The notes beneath the pieces are model-generated. The model ran no database searches, had not been told where the DNA came from, and saw only the letters and a list, made by a program, of their open reading frames with translations. From Rhodoferax sp. TS-BS-61-7 (GTDB taxonomy: Bacteria > Pseudomonadota > Gammaproteobacteria > Burkholderiales > Burkholderiaceae_C), in contig NZ_PTQY01000002.1 in NCBI RefSeq assembly GCF_002943465.1, positions 434,001 to 498,000 on the forward strand: a DNA stretch of 64,000 bases, in the 5' to 3' direction. Of the stretch, positions 17,828-27,439 are shown piece after piece (the first letter of the stretch is position 1; each line of letters opens with the position of its first letter). The position numbers were made by a program, and so were the translations under genes.

Positions 17828-18559
17828 TTAGGCCGCGTCGTCAGGCACAAACACGTAACCCACGCCCCACACGGTCTGGATGAAGCGGGGGGTGGTGGCG
17901 TCACTTTCCACGAGTTTGCGCAGGCGCGACACCTGCACGTCCAGGCTGCGGTCAAAGGGTTCGAACTCGCGACCGCGTGACAGCTGTGCCAGTTTTTCCC
18001 GCGACAGTGGAATGCGTGGGTGCCGCACCAGCGCCTTGAGCATGGCAAATTCGCCAGTGGTCAGGGTCAACTCCTGGCCGGCCTTGGTCAGGGTACGTGC
18101 GCCCAGGTCAAACACAAAAGTGCCGAACTTGACGACCTCGTTGTCACTGGAGGGCGCGCCCGGCACTTCGGTGGCGGGGCGGCGACGCAGCACGGCGTGG
18201 ATGCGGGCCAGTAATTCGCGCGGGTTGAAAGGCTTGCCCAGGTAATCATCGGCTCCCACTTCCAGGCCCACGATGCGGTCAATGTCCTCCCCCTTGGCGG
18301 TCAGCATGATGATGGGGGTCACATCGTTGGCGGCGCGCAAGCGGCGGCAAATGGAGAGGCCATCTTCGCCGGGCATCATCAGGTCCAGCACAATCAGGTC
18401 GGCCGTTTCGCGCAGCATGATGCGGGTGAGCGACTTGCCGTCTTCGGCCAGCAGCACATCAAAGCCTTCTTGCGTGAGGTAGCGGCGCAGCAGGTCCCGA
18501 ATGCGGGCATCGTCATCGACCACCAGAATCTTGTTGGGACGGTTTGCGTTGGGTTGCAT
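17828..18559 (-). CDS. ompR: OmpR family response regulator
   Basis: This two-domain transcription factor has 243 residues from the ATG at 18559. The receiver (about 10-125) has acidic pocket DDD (15-17), phospho-acceptor Asp59 in LDLMMPGEDG, Thr in MLTAKG and Lys in GKPFNPREL. The C-terminal winged helix (about 145-240) shows EFAMLKALVRHPRIPLSREKL and the recognition-helix region RSLDVQVSRLRKLVE ending in VWGVGYVFVPD. It is co-transcribed with the downstream kinase, which is its likely partner. The symbol is by family and gene order, and osmotic regulation is not shown by sequence. Confidence 0.9.
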   Translation of the reverse strand: MQPNANRPNKILVVDDDARIRDLLRRYLTQEGFDVLLAEDGKSLTRIMLRETADLIVLDLMMPGEDGLSICRRLRAANDVTPIIMLTAKGEDIDRIVGLEVGADDYLGKPFNPRELLARIHAVLRRRPATEVPGAPSSDNEVVKFGTFVFDLGARTLTKAGQELTLTTGEFAMLKALVRHPRIPLSREKLAQLSRGREFEPFDRSLDVQVSRLRKLVESDATTPRFIQTVWGVGYVFVPDDAA

Positions 18560-18721
18560 GGGGTACTCTGAATTTGTAACAGGCGCGATTTTGCGTTGCA
18601 CTCGCCTGCGAATGCCGTAGACAGGCCGTACTTTGACACTATGTTACAAATAAGCAAGCCCATACACAGGCACCGGCTCCAACAATGTCACCACTGTCCG
18701 GTTCTCTTGCGTTACACCACC

Positions 18722-19009
18722 ATGCACCATCTTTTACTCGTTGCTGCGCTGGCTGCTTTCCCCCTGGGGGGCATGGCCGGGCCTGCCAATGGCGCGGCCG
18801 CACCTGTTCAGCCGCAGGGCAGAGAGCTGTTGCCAGAAGGTGCACGTGCGGAGCAAAGCAAAGACCAGCGTCGGGCCGCTTTGCGCCAGGCCTTGGTGCA
18901 ACGGCAAGAGGCCGTGCCCGCCATGCCTGACGGGGCACCCGCCCGCCAGCTGAGTCCTTCCGAGCGTGCCGAGTTGCGCCGCCAGCTGCGCGACCAGTCT
19001 GCCCCCTGA
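18722..19009 (+). CDS. Small secreted protein, unknown function
   Basis: From the ATG at 18722 this is 95 residues: a hydrophobic signal peptide (MHHLLLVAALAAFPLGGMAG, probable cleavage after MAG or the following alanines), then a charged Gln/Arg/Ala-rich region ending RQLSPSERAELRRQLRDQ. Similar short exported proteins with a final SPxERAELRRQLRD helix seem familiar from Comamonadaceae, but I know no function. It diverges from ompR (162 bases between start codons), so it could be under control of that regulator, which is inference only. Longer upstream in-frame starts would remove the signal peptide from the N-terminus. Confidence 0.6.
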   Translation: MHHLLLVAALAAFPLGGMAGPANGAAAPVQPQGRELLPEGARAEQSKDQRRAALRQALVQRQEAVPAMPDGAPARQLSPSERAELRRQLRDQSAP

Positions 19010-19176
19010 GGCTGCCGCCCAACCAGACACCCAGCCCCGGCACCCGCGCCTGACGCCATACAGAGGAGGCGCAAAACCTGCCGCAAATGCCTTGCCGCGC
19101 GCCATAATGTTTGCAACAACACTTGTGCGGGAGGGCGTTTGGCGTGCTTTGGCGTTCCGGGCTGCAGGAGACTCCC

Positions 19177-22100
19177 TTGCTATTAGAGCTTGCCAAGGGC
19201 GTTGCACTGTTGCTGGCTTTGAGCCAGCTCTACAGTTATAGCGTGCGCGCCTTGCGCCAGCACCCTTGGCTCAGTCAGGGCGTGGGTGGGCTGCTGTTTG
19301 GCGGTATCTGTGTGGTTGGCATGATGATGCCGCTGCAGATCGTGTCCGGTGTCATTTTTGATGCACGCTCCGTGGTTCTCAGCATGGCCAGCCTGTTTGG
19401 CGGGCCTTGGGTGGGAACGCTTGCCGCTAGCATTGCCGCGGTGTACCGCTGGTACCTGGGCGGTGTGGGCGCCACAGTGGGCGTAGCGGTGGTGCTGGCT
19501 TGTTATGGGCTGGGGCTGGCCTATTACGTGCTGCACCAACGGGGTTGGATGGGTTTGGGGTGGTGGCAGTTGCTGCTGTTTGGCCTGCTGGTGCACTGCG
19601 TCGAAATTTACCTGTTCACTTGGTTGCCTGGCGATTTGGGGGCAGCTGTGCTGCAGGCCCTGGCTCTGCCAATGTTGCTGGTTTTTTCGCCGGCTACTTT
19701 GTTGATGGGGTTGATCCTGCAGGACGTGCGTGCGCGCTTGCAGACCGAGGCGGCCCTGGGTAGCCAAGAGGAGCGTTTGCGGGCCACCATCGGTGCCATC
19801 CCTGATTTACTTTATGTGCTGGACGAACATGGCACTTTTGTGGAGGTCTTGTCCGACGCGGCGCTGTTGCGTGGCGGCCGGGGCCAGAATCTGCTGGGCA
19901 AACGCTTGCACGACGTGCTGCCGCCCGAGGATGCCGAGCCACTGCTAGTGCATCTGCAGCGCACCCTGGCTTTGCAAACCACCCAGACATTTGTGTTTGA
20001 CCTGCAGTCCAAACAGGGCGTTCGCCGGTTTGAAGGCCGGGCCCACGCCCTCAAGCAGGCGCCTGGCCAGCCGCGTACCCTGGTGCTGCTGGCGCGGGAT
20101 GTCACCGAGCGCAGTGAAGCCGAAGCGGCCTTACAGGCGTCTGAAAAACGTTTTCGCAGTCTGCTGCAAAACGTGGGGGCGGTGGCGGTGCAGGGCTACA
20201 CCCCCGATGGCACGATCACTTACTGGAATGCGGCCTCCGAGCGCTTGTATGGCTATACCGCCGAGGAGGCGGTGGGCCGCAACCTCTTCATGCTGGTGGT
20301 GCCGCACACCTTGCGCAATGCGCTGCAAGAAGTGCTGCTGGAGATGCAGACCAGCCCGGATGCCTTTGTCTCGCAGGAGCTCACGCTGGTCCACAAAAAT
20401 GGGCAGGAAGTGCCGGTGTACTGCAGCCACACCGCGGTGTACGCCCATGGTGCGGTGGCGGAGTTTTTTCGCTTCGACATGGATTTGGCAGAGCGGCGCC
20501 GCACCGAGGCCGAACTGCGTGTGGCAGCGACCGCCTTCGAAGCGCAAGAGGGCATGATGGTCACCAATGCACGCCGCGAGATCCTGCGCGTGAACCAAGC
20601 CTTTACCCGCATTTCCGGCTACGAAGACCATGAGGTGATCGGTCAGAACCCCAGCATGTTCAGTTCTGGCTGGCATGACAACGCCTTTTATGCCGAGATG
20701 AACCAGACGCTGGAGCAGCAGGGGCACTGGGAGGGGGAAATCTGGAACCGCCGCAAAAACGGCGATATCTACCCCCAGCAAATGCACATTTCCTCGGTGT
20801 CGGACGACGATGGCCGGGTCACCCACTATGTGGCCACCTTGATCGACATTACCCAGCGCAAGGCGGCCGAAGACCAGATCCGCCAGCTGGCGTTTTACGA
20901 CCCACTGACCGGGCTGCCCAACCGCCGTATGCTGATGGACCGCTTGCAGCACGCACTGGCTGGCAGCGCGCGCTCGGGGGCCTGCGGGGCCTTGCTGTTT
21001 ATCGACCTGGACCATTTCAAAACCCTGAACGACACCTTGGGCCATGACAAAGGCGATTTGCTCCTGCAGCAAGTGGCGCATCGGCTGATGGACGCCGTGC
21101 GCGAAGAAGACACCGTGGCTCGCCTTGGGGGGGACGAATATGTGGTGATGCTGGAGGGGCTGGACGCGCAGCGCACGGTTGCGGCGGGGCAGGCCACCCA
21201 GGTGGGCGAAAAAATCATCGCTGCGCTCAACGCGCCCTACCGGCTTGCCGGGCACGAGTACCACAGCACACCCAGCATTGGGCTCACGTTGTTCAGCGGA
21301 CACGAGGTGGTGCTGGACGAGCTGCTCAAACAGGCGGACCTGGCCATGTACCAGGCTAAAAACGCAGGCCGCAATGCGTTGCGCTTTTACGACCCGCTGA
21401 TGCAGGCAGCCGTCACCCAGCGCGCCGAACTGGAGGCTGACATCCGCCAGGGGCTGCTGTTTGGCCAGTACGAGTTGCACTACCAGCCGCAGGTGGACGC
21501 GCAGGGCAGGGTACAGGGGGCCGAGGCCCTGTTGCGCTGGAAGCACCCGGTGCGGGGGATGGTGTCGCCAGCCTCTTTTATTCCCGTGGCTGAGGAAACG
21601 GGCCAAATTGTGCTGCTAGGCAGCTGGGTGCTGGAAACGGCGTGTGCGCAGCTGGTGGCTTGGGCGCAAGATCCGGCCACCGAGCACCTGACCCTGGCGG
21701 TGAATGTCAGCTCACGCCAGTTCCGCCAACAGGACTTTGCCGATCACATGCTCGCCATGCTGGACTACACCGGCGCCAACCCCAGGCGCCTGAAGTTGGA
21801 GTTGACCGAGAGCCTGCTGGTGGACAACGTGGAGGACGTGATTGCCAAGATGACCGCGCTGCGGGCGCGTGGTGTGGGCTTTTCGCTGGACGATTTTGGT
21901 ACCGGGTACTCGTCGCTCAGTTACCTCAAGCGCCTGCCGCTGGACCAGCTCAAGATTGACCAGTCATTTGTACGCGACGTGCTGAGCGACCCCAACGATG
22001 CCGCCATTGCCAGAACCATTGTCGCCCTGGGCCACAGCCTGGGGCTGGCCGTGATTGCCGAAGGGGTGGAGACCGCCCAGCAGCGAGACTTTTTGCTCGC

Positions 22101-22206
22101 CAGTGGCTGCCGCGCCTACCAGGGCTATTTCTTCAGCCGTCCATTGGCTGCGGGCGCTTTTGCAGCCTATTTGTACGCCCAGCAGAGCCAGGGAGAGCCC
22201 GCATGA
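19177..22206 (+). CDS. 5TM sensor-PAS-GGDEF-EAL c-di-GMP regulator
   Basis: The TTG at 19177, 6 bases after GGAG, gives 1009 residues; a TTG 22 codons upstream is the alternative. Residues 1-185 form five to six helices typical of a 5TMR-LYT sensor (GVIFDARSVVLSMASLFGGPW). Three PAS domains follow (about 195-315, 320-440, 450-570), the third ending DITQRKAAEDQIRQLAFYDPLTGLPNRR. GGDEF has an LGGDEYVVML active site, with Tyr replacing the final Phe. EAL shows AEALLRWKHP, LTESLLVDN and LDDFGTGYSSLSYL. It is probably bifunctional and membrane-bound. The next gene starts inside its stop codon. Confidence 0.92.
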   Translation: MLLELAKGVALLLALSQLYSYSVRALRQHPWLSQGVGGLLFGGICVVGMMMPLQIVSGVIFDARSVVLSMASLFGGPWVGTLAASIAAVYRWYLGGVGATVGVAVVLACYGLGLAYYVLHQRGWMGLGWWQLLLFGLLVHCVEIYLFTWLPGDLGAAVLQALALPMLLVFSPATLLMGLILQDVRARLQTEAALGSQEERLRATIGAIPDLLYVLDEHGTFVEVLSDAALLRGGRGQNLLGKRLHDVLPPEDAEPLLVHLQRTLALQTTQTFVFDLQSKQGVRRFEGRAHALKQAPGQPRTLVLLARDVTERSEAEAALQASEKRFRSLLQNVGAVAVQGYTPDGTITYWNAASERLYGYTAEEAVGRNLFMLVVPHTLRNALQEVLLEMQTSPDAFVSQELTLVHKNGQEVPVYCSHTAVYAHGAVAEFFRFDMDLAERRRTEAELRVAATAFEAQEGMMVTNARREILRVNQAFTRISGYEDHEVIGQNPSMFSSGWHDNAFYAEMNQTLEQQGHWEGEIWNRRKNGDIYPQQMHISSVSDDDGRVTHYVATLIDITQRKAAEDQIRQLAFYDPLTGLPNRRMLMDRLQHALAGSARSGACGALLFIDLDHFKTLNDTLGHDKGDLLLQQVAHRLMDAVREEDTVARLGGDEYVVMLEGLDAQRTVAAGQATQVGEKIIAALNAPYRLAGHEYHSTPSIGLTLFSGHEVVLDELLKQADLAMYQAKNAGRNALRFYDPLMQAAVTQRAELEADIRQGLLFGQYELHYQPQVDAQGRVQGAEALLRWKHPVRGMVSPASFIPVAEETGQIVLLGSWVLETACAQLVAWAQDPATEHLTLAVNVSSRQFRQQDFADHMLAMLDYTGANPRRLKLELTESLLVDNVEDVIAKMTALRARGVGFSLDDFGTGYSSLSYLKRLPLDQLKIDQSFVRDVLSDPNDAAIARTIVALGHSLGLAVIAEGVETAQQRDFLLASGCRAYQGYFFSRPLAAGAFAAYLYAQQSQGEPA

Positions 22207-23537
22207 GTGCGCCGCAGCCAGCGCCTGGTCAATTGCACCTGCGCCGTGTGCGCATGATGCTGTGGGTGGCTGCGGTACTGATGATGGGCATTGGGTTGGG
22301 CTGGGCCGTCTTCTTTTTTGCGCGCGGTGCTTGGGTGATTGTGGCCGTGGAGGGGGCCATGGCGGTGCTGGGCTTAGTGGTGGCCTGGTTGACCCAGCAG
22401 CGCCGCACCCGGCTGGCATTTTTTGTCATGCTGGCTACCGTGTATTCATCCATCTGCGCCTTTGGTCTGGTGTTTGATATTCCGGATGCGCAAGTACCAC
22501 GCTCCACCCATCACTTCATTTTGGTACTGGCGTTGGCGGCCATGCTGGTGCTGCGCGATGAGTCGGCTTGGATGCGCCACAGCGTGGTGGGCCTGCTGTT
22601 TGTGTCGTATGTCGCGCTGAGCAGCACTACCTGGGGCATTCAGACGCAATACCTGATTCCGCACGAGGTGCGTATCAGCGGTACCTGGGTCAACACGGCG
22701 CTGGCCATGCTGGGGCTGTATGCGCTGGTGCATATCATGGTGACCGAGGTCTCGGAGTCCAGTGCGCTGGAAGTGGACATGCGCAAGGGCATTGCGCGGG
22801 ATGAATTCTTTTTGCTCTACCAGGCCCAGGTGACCCACAGTGGCGAGGTGCTGGGTGCCGAGGCTTTGTTGCGCTGGCGCCACCCCAAAATGGGGCTGGT
22901 GGCGCCCGGTGACTTTATCGACATGGCCGAGCAAACCGGCCTGATTCTGCCGTTAGGCGCCTGGGTGCTGCGCAACGCCTGCACCCAGCTGGTGACCTGG
23001 GCTCAGATGCCCGAGCTGTCGCACCTGAGCCTGTCGGTCAACGTGAGCGCTCGGCAGTTTCGCCAAAGCGATTTCGTGGGCCAGGTCGAGGCGGTGCTGG
23101 AGCGCACTGGGGCCAACCCGCGGCGTCTCAAGTTGGAGCTGACCGAAAGCATGCTGGTGGAGGACATGGACGACATCGTGCACAAGATGGAATCCTTACG
23201 TGCCCTGGGCGTGGGCTGCTCGCTGGACGACTTTGGCACTGGTTACTCGTCCCTGACCTACCTCAAAAAGCTGCCACTGGAGCAGCTCAAGATCGACCAG
23301 TCTTTTGTGCGCGACGTGCTGAGCGACCCCAACGATGCGGCCATTGCCCACACCATCATCACCCTGGGCAAGAGCCTGGGCTTTGCTGTGGTGGCCGAGG
23401 GGGTGGAAACCCAGGGCCAGCGCGATTTTCTGGTGGCAAACGACTGCCACATCTTTCAGGGCTACCTCTTTAGCAAACCCATTGCGGTGCCGGAGTTTGT
23501 CGCGTTTGTGCGCCGTGCGCAGGAATTGCAGCGCTAG
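22203..23537 (+). CDS. Membrane-anchored EAL domain c-di-GMP phosphodiesterase
   Basis: This 444-residue protein has about five or six hydrophobic helices (residues 15-180) followed by an EAL domain (190-440) with AEALLRWRHP, NVSARQF, LTESMLVED and LDDFGTGYSSLTYL, so hydrolysis of c-di-GMP is likely. There is no GGDEF. The EAL domain is strikingly similar to that of the preceding protein, including an identical KIDQSFVRDVLSDPNDAAIA stretch, which suggests duplication. One oddity is LLYQAQV where the family has YxPQV. The ATGA overlap at 22203-22206 indicates translational coupling to the upstream sensor. Confidence 0.92.
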   Translation: MSAPQPAPGQLHLRRVRMMLWVAAVLMMGIGLGWAVFFFARGAWVIVAVEGAMAVLGLVVAWLTQQRRTRLAFFVMLATVYSSICAFGLVFDIPDAQVPRSTHHFILVLALAAMLVLRDESAWMRHSVVGLLFVSYVALSSTTWGIQTQYLIPHEVRISGTWVNTALAMLGLYALVHIMVTEVSESSALEVDMRKGIARDEFFLLYQAQVTHSGEVLGAEALLRWRHPKMGLVAPGDFIDMAEQTGLILPLGAWVLRNACTQLVTWAQMPELSHLSLSVNVSARQFRQSDFVGQVEAVLERTGANPRRLKLELTESMLVEDMDDIVHKMESLRALGVGCSLDDFGTGYSSLTYLKKLPLEQLKIDQSFVRDVLSDPNDAAIAHTIITLGKSLGFAVVAEGVETQGQRDFLVANDCHIFQGYLFSKPIAVPEFVAFVRRAQELQR

Positions 23538-23656
23538 CCGGGCAAGGCCGCAATTTGAGGGAAAACGATCTGTATTTTTGCGGGTAGAACCGCCATCGCA
23601 GTGCCATACTTGGGGTAAGACATTGCGACTGACGCACCACCCACAGAGCCCGCGAC

Positions 23657-26107
23657 ATGCCAGATCCCGTCTCCTTTGCCAACAGCCGCCCTCCCGTCGC
23701 TGAGGCAGGCACCACACTGGGGCGGTTTGAGCTGCGAAGGGTGCTGGGTCAGGGCGGCCAGTCCACGGTCTGGCTTGCCTTTGATCCCCGCATGGAGCGC
23801 GAGGTCGCGATCAAGGTCATGCGTCCTGCAGCGGGCTCCGACGACCAGGCGGTAAGCCAGTGGCTGCAAGAGGCCCGCAATGCCAGCCGCGTGACCCACC
23901 CCAACATCGTGCCGGTGTACGAGGCCGATGTGCACGGCCGCCAGCCCTACCTGGTGTTTGAATACATTCCCGGCAACACCCTGGACCAGCATCTGCAGCA
24001 GCGCGGGGCTTTGCCCGCGGCAGAGGCCGTAGCCCTCATGATGGACGTGCTAGACGCGGTGGCCGTGGCCCATGCCGCCGGTGTGGTGCACCGTGACCTC
24101 AAACCCTCCAATGTGGTGGTGGACTCTGCAGGCCGTGCCCGGGTCATGGACTTCGGCATTGCCGCCCGCATCCGTGACAGCCAGAGCAAAGACCCGGCCC
24201 CGGACAGCGCCGGCACCGTGGGCTACCTGTCGCCCGAGGCTGCCAATGGCGACGCGCCTGCGCCCGCGATGGACATTTTTTCGTCCGGACTGGTGCTGGC
24301 CGAACTGTTGATGGGGCGGCCCCTGATCATGGAGTCGGACCCGCATCGGGCCATTTACCGCACCCTGCATGAGCAGCTGGAGCTGCCCAAGGTGCTGCCT
24401 GCCGGGGTGGACGACCGCTTGCGGGCCATTGTGCAGCGCGCCCTGGCCAAGGACGCCAAGCAGCGCTTTGTGAGCGCACGCGCCTTTCAGAGCGAACTGG
24501 AGCTATGGAGCAAGTCCTTGCAAGGGGAGTCGGGCGGCGAGGGCGGCAGCGTGAACAACAGCACGCTGGAGTTTTTGCTGCGTCGCATGCGGCACAAAAG
24601 CGATTTCCCGGCCCTGTCCGACTCGGTGGGCCGCATCCAGAGCATGGCCAGCTCCGAGACCGAGAGCGTGGGCAGCGTTACCAACGAAATCCTGAAAGAC
24701 GTGGCGCTGACCAACAAGCTGCTGCGCCTGGTCAACAGCGCCCACTTTGCGCGCGGCGGCAATATCAGCACCGTGTCGCGGGCGGTCAATCTGGTGGGCT
24801 TTAACGGCATTCGCAATATGGCGCTGAGCTTGGTGCTGTTGGAGCACATGCAGGACAAGGCCCATGCTGGCCAGTTAAAGGAAGAGTTTTTGCGCTCGCT
24901 GATGGCGGGCTCCATTGGCGGCGAGCTGTGCCCGGTACTCAAGGACAGCGAAGAGGCCTTTATCGGCGCCATGTTCCAGAACCTGGGCCGCTTACTGGCC
25001 CAGTTTTATTTTCCCGAAGAGGCCACGCGTGTGCGCACCTTGGTGCAGTCCGCACGCGAACCCATGACCGAACGGGCCGCCTCCAGCAGCGTGCTGGGGC
25101 TGAGCTATGAAGACCTGGGCGTGGGCATTGCCAAGGCCTGGGGCCTGCCGGTGGGCATCCAGCGCTGCATGGCCAAGCCCACGGGTGCACCGCCCTCGCA
25201 GGCCCCGACGGATTCGGGTGAGCGCATCCGCTGGATTGCCCTGGCGTCTAACGAGATTGCCGACGTATTGCTCAAGAGCGACCCCAAGGACGTAGAGGCG
25301 CGCATTGCCCTGATCACCAAGAAGTACGCCCAGGCCATGGGCAGCAGCGGCAAGCAGGTGATGGCTGCCACCATCAAGGCGCGGCAAAAGCTGATCGATC
25401 TGGCTGCTGCGATGGAGATTCGGGTGAGCCCCGGCTCGGCCGCGGCCAAGCTGCTGCGCATGCCGGATGAGTTGAGCAGCCGGCCTGCGGCTCTGCAATC
25501 GGACACCGATGGCAACCTGGGGCGCTTTGAGCTGCAGGCCACCCAGTCGGCCCCGCTGGACAGCGCGGCAGCCCCCATGGCCCGCGCCGGCCAGGTGGCC
25601 GAAACGCTGGCAGCGGGTATTCAGGACATCACCAATGCCATGGTGGAGGACTTCAAACTTACCGACGTGTTGCGCATGATTCTGGAAACCATGTACCGTG
25701 CGCTGGAGTTTGACCGCATCATTTTCTGCATGCGCGACCCCAAAACCGAAATGATGTCTGGCCGTTTTGGCCTGGGCCAGGGGGTGGAGGCGCATGTCAA
25801 AGGTTTCAAGACCCACCTCAAGGCCGCCACGCCCGATCTGTTTGGTGTGGTTTGCCTCAAGGGCGCGGACACCATGATCACCGACGCCACTGAGCCCCGC
25901 ATCGTGCAGCGCCTGCCAGCCTGGTACCCGCAAAGCCTGAATGCGCCCACCTTTTTGCTGCTGCCGCTGCAGATCAAAAACGCCCCGTTTGGCCTGATTT
26001 ATGCCGACAAGGTGCGCCACGGCTCCCTGGAGCTGGACGAGAAAGAGCTGGCGCTGCTGCGCACGCTGCGCAACCAGGCGGTGATGGCCTTCAAGCAGTC
26101 CAGCTAG
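23657..26107 (+). CDS. Ser/Thr protein kinase-HDOD-GAF fusion protein
   Basis: This 816-residue fusion begins with a Hanks-type kinase domain (about 23-290): glycine loop LGQGGQSTVWLAF, Lys53 in VAIK, Glu72, HRDLKPSN (145-152) and DFG (165-167), all intact. The middle HDOD domain (about 300-510) contains DFPALSDSVGRIQSM, LKDVALTNKLLRLVNSA and NLVGFNGIRNMAL. The C-terminal region (about 640-815) looks like a GAF domain. There is no transmembrane segment, so it is cytoplasmic. The kinase probably phosphorylates an unknown target, with GAF input. It lies downstream of two c-di-GMP genes with its own 119-base leader. Confidence 0.9.
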   Translation: MPDPVSFANSRPPVAEAGTTLGRFELRRVLGQGGQSTVWLAFDPRMEREVAIKVMRPAAGSDDQAVSQWLQEARNASRVTHPNIVPVYEADVHGRQPYLVFEYIPGNTLDQHLQQRGALPAAEAVALMMDVLDAVAVAHAAGVVHRDLKPSNVVVDSAGRARVMDFGIAARIRDSQSKDPAPDSAGTVGYLSPEAANGDAPAPAMDIFSSGLVLAELLMGRPLIMESDPHRAIYRTLHEQLELPKVLPAGVDDRLRAIVQRALAKDAKQRFVSARAFQSELELWSKSLQGESGGEGGSVNNSTLEFLLRRMRHKSDFPALSDSVGRIQSMASSETESVGSVTNEILKDVALTNKLLRLVNSAHFARGGNISTVSRAVNLVGFNGIRNMALSLVLLEHMQDKAHAGQLKEEFLRSLMAGSIGGELCPVLKDSEEAFIGAMFQNLGRLLAQFYFPEEATRVRTLVQSAREPMTERAASSSVLGLSYEDLGVGIAKAWGLPVGIQRCMAKPTGAPPSQAPTDSGERIRWIALASNEIADVLLKSDPKDVEARIALITKKYAQAMGSSGKQVMAATIKARQKLIDLAAAMEIRVSPGSAAAKLLRMPDELSSRPAALQSDTDGNLGRFELQATQSAPLDSAAAPMARAGQVAETLAAGIQDITNAMVEDFKLTDVLRMILETMYRALEFDRIIFCMRDPKTEMMSGRFGLGQGVEAHVKGFKTHLKAATPDLFGVVCLKGADTMITDATEPRIVQRLPAWYPQSLNAPTFLLLPLQIKNAPFGLIYADKVRHGSLELDEKELALLRTLRNQAVMAFKQSS

Positions 26108-26171
26108 GGTCACTGCGTTTGTTATTGCCCTTGTGACAGCGCTCGCGGCAGGGGGCGGTGAGAATGGGGCC

Positions 26172-27368
26172 ATGACCTCTACGTCCCCTCCAGCGGCCAC
26201 TGCGTCGCTGCCCCCGGTCCTTTGGCCCTTGCTGTTTGGCAACTTTGTTATCGGCACGGGCGTCATGGTGGTGCCGGGCACGCTCAATGACATCAGCGCC
26301 TCGATGCATGTTTCGGTGGCTACGGCGGGGCAGCTGATTGCTGCGGCCGCGGCCGTTATGTGCGTTGGCGCACCCTTGTTGGCCAGTGTGGTGGCGGGCT
26401 GGGACCGGCGCCGCCTGCTCACCCTGTCGTTACTTTGGTACGCGGTGTTTCTGGGCCTCAGTGCGTTGATGCCCAGCTTTGGTTCCTTGCTGATCGTGCG
26501 TGTGTTGACCGTCGTGTCGCCGGCTATTTTCACGCCCCAGGCTGCCGCCTGCGTGGGGCTGCTGGTGCCACCGGAGCAGCGTGGTCGGGCCATCACGTTT
26601 GTGTTTTTGGGCTGGTCGGTGGCCTCGGTGCTGGGGCTGCCCATTGGTGCCCTCATTGGTGGCACGCTGGGCTGGCGCGCGGCCTTTGCCGTGGTTGCCG
26701 TGCTGAGTTTGGTGAGTGCGGCCTGGGTGTGGCGTGCCATGCCCGATGGCATCAAACCCCCGGCCCTGTCGCGCGCGGCCTGGGGTGAGGCCCTGCGCTC
26801 GCCCGCGCTGATGCTGTGTGTGGCGGTCACGCTGCTGTACTCGGCCGGGCAGTTCGTGCTGTTCTCCTACTTCGCCCCGTATTTCAAGGTGATGCTGGCG
26901 ATCACGCCGCTGCAACTGAGCCTGTTGTTTGCCTGGTTTGGCGCGTTTGGCCTGCTGGGCAACATTCTCATGTCGCGCCGCATTGACCGCATGGGCGCGC
27001 CCAGCGCCGTGATGTGGGGCGTGGGTGCCATGGCGCTGAGCCTGGTGCTGTGGCCACTGGGGACCAACCTGGTGCTGGTGGCGCTGGTCTTGATTCCCTG
27101 GGCGCTGGGGTGCTTCTCGTCGAATTCAGCGCAGCAGGCGCGGTTGGTGGGCATTGCGCCGGCCCTGGCCTCGGGGTCTATTGCACTCAACAGTTCCGCC
27201 ATGTACGCGGGCCAGGCGTTGGGGGCGGGCAGTGGCGGCTGGCTGATTGCCCATGACGGCATGGGCTCGCTGCACTGGTTTGCGCTGGCCGGCCTGGTGG
27301 CCTCCATGGCCATGAGCTGGTGGGCCACGCGCCAGCGGCCCCATGTCAGCCTCAGCCCCGCGGCGTAA
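26172..27368 (+). CDS. MFS transporter (drug/sugar efflux type)
   Basis: A major facilitator of about 398 residues from the ATG at 26172; an in-frame GTG lies 13 codons upstream. It has twelve hydrophobic segments and the cytoplasmic loop 2-3 signature variant ASVVAGWDRRRLL, with PPEQRGRAITFVFLGWSVASVLGLPIG in helices 4-5. The pattern resembles the YdhP/AraJ/SotB group that exports sugars or drugs; the substrate is not deducible. It is followed two bases later by repeat copy B and then the converging hbdH gene. Confidence 0.85.
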   Translation: MTSTSPPAATASLPPVLWPLLFGNFVIGTGVMVVPGTLNDISASMHVSVATAGQLIAAAAAVMCVGAPLLASVVAGWDRRRLLTLSLLWYAVFLGLSALMPSFGSLLIVRVLTVVSPAIFTPQAAACVGLLVPPEQRGRAITFVFLGWSVASVLGLPIGALIGGTLGWRAAFAVVAVLSLVSAAWVWRAMPDGIKPPALSRAAWGEALRSPALMLCVAVTLLYSAGQFVLFSYFAPYFKVMLAITPLQLSLLFAWFGAFGLLGNILMSRRIDRMGAPSAVMWGVGAMALSLVLWPLGTNLVLVALVLIPWALGCFSSNSAQQARLVGIAPALASGSIALNSSAMYAGQALGAGSGGWLIAHDGMGSLHWFALAGLVASMAMSWWATRQRPHVSLSPAA

Positions 27369-27369
27369 A

Positions 27370-27430
27370 TGCTATTGAATTAGGAGCTGCTTGCGCAGCA
27401 TCCACGGGTGCTAGAGGCCTAAAAGGCTTT
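27370..27430 (+). repeat. 61-bp dispersed repeat, copy B (MFS-hbdH junction)
   Basis: The copy begins TGCTATTGAATTAGG and carries AGCTGCTTGCGCA and TCCACGGGTGCTAGAGGCC, then diverges at its right end (TAAAAGGCTTT). It lies between two converging stop codons (27366-27368 on plus, 27440-27442 on minus) and starts one base after the MFS TAA. It has the same orientation as the other copies. Confidence 0.85.
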
Positions 27431-27439
27431 AAAAATCTC

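Noticed and set aside
24992..26830. A 612-codon open frame on the minus strand
   Set aside because: It is antisense to the kinase-HDOD-GAF gene and the MFS gene, with no recognisable domain.
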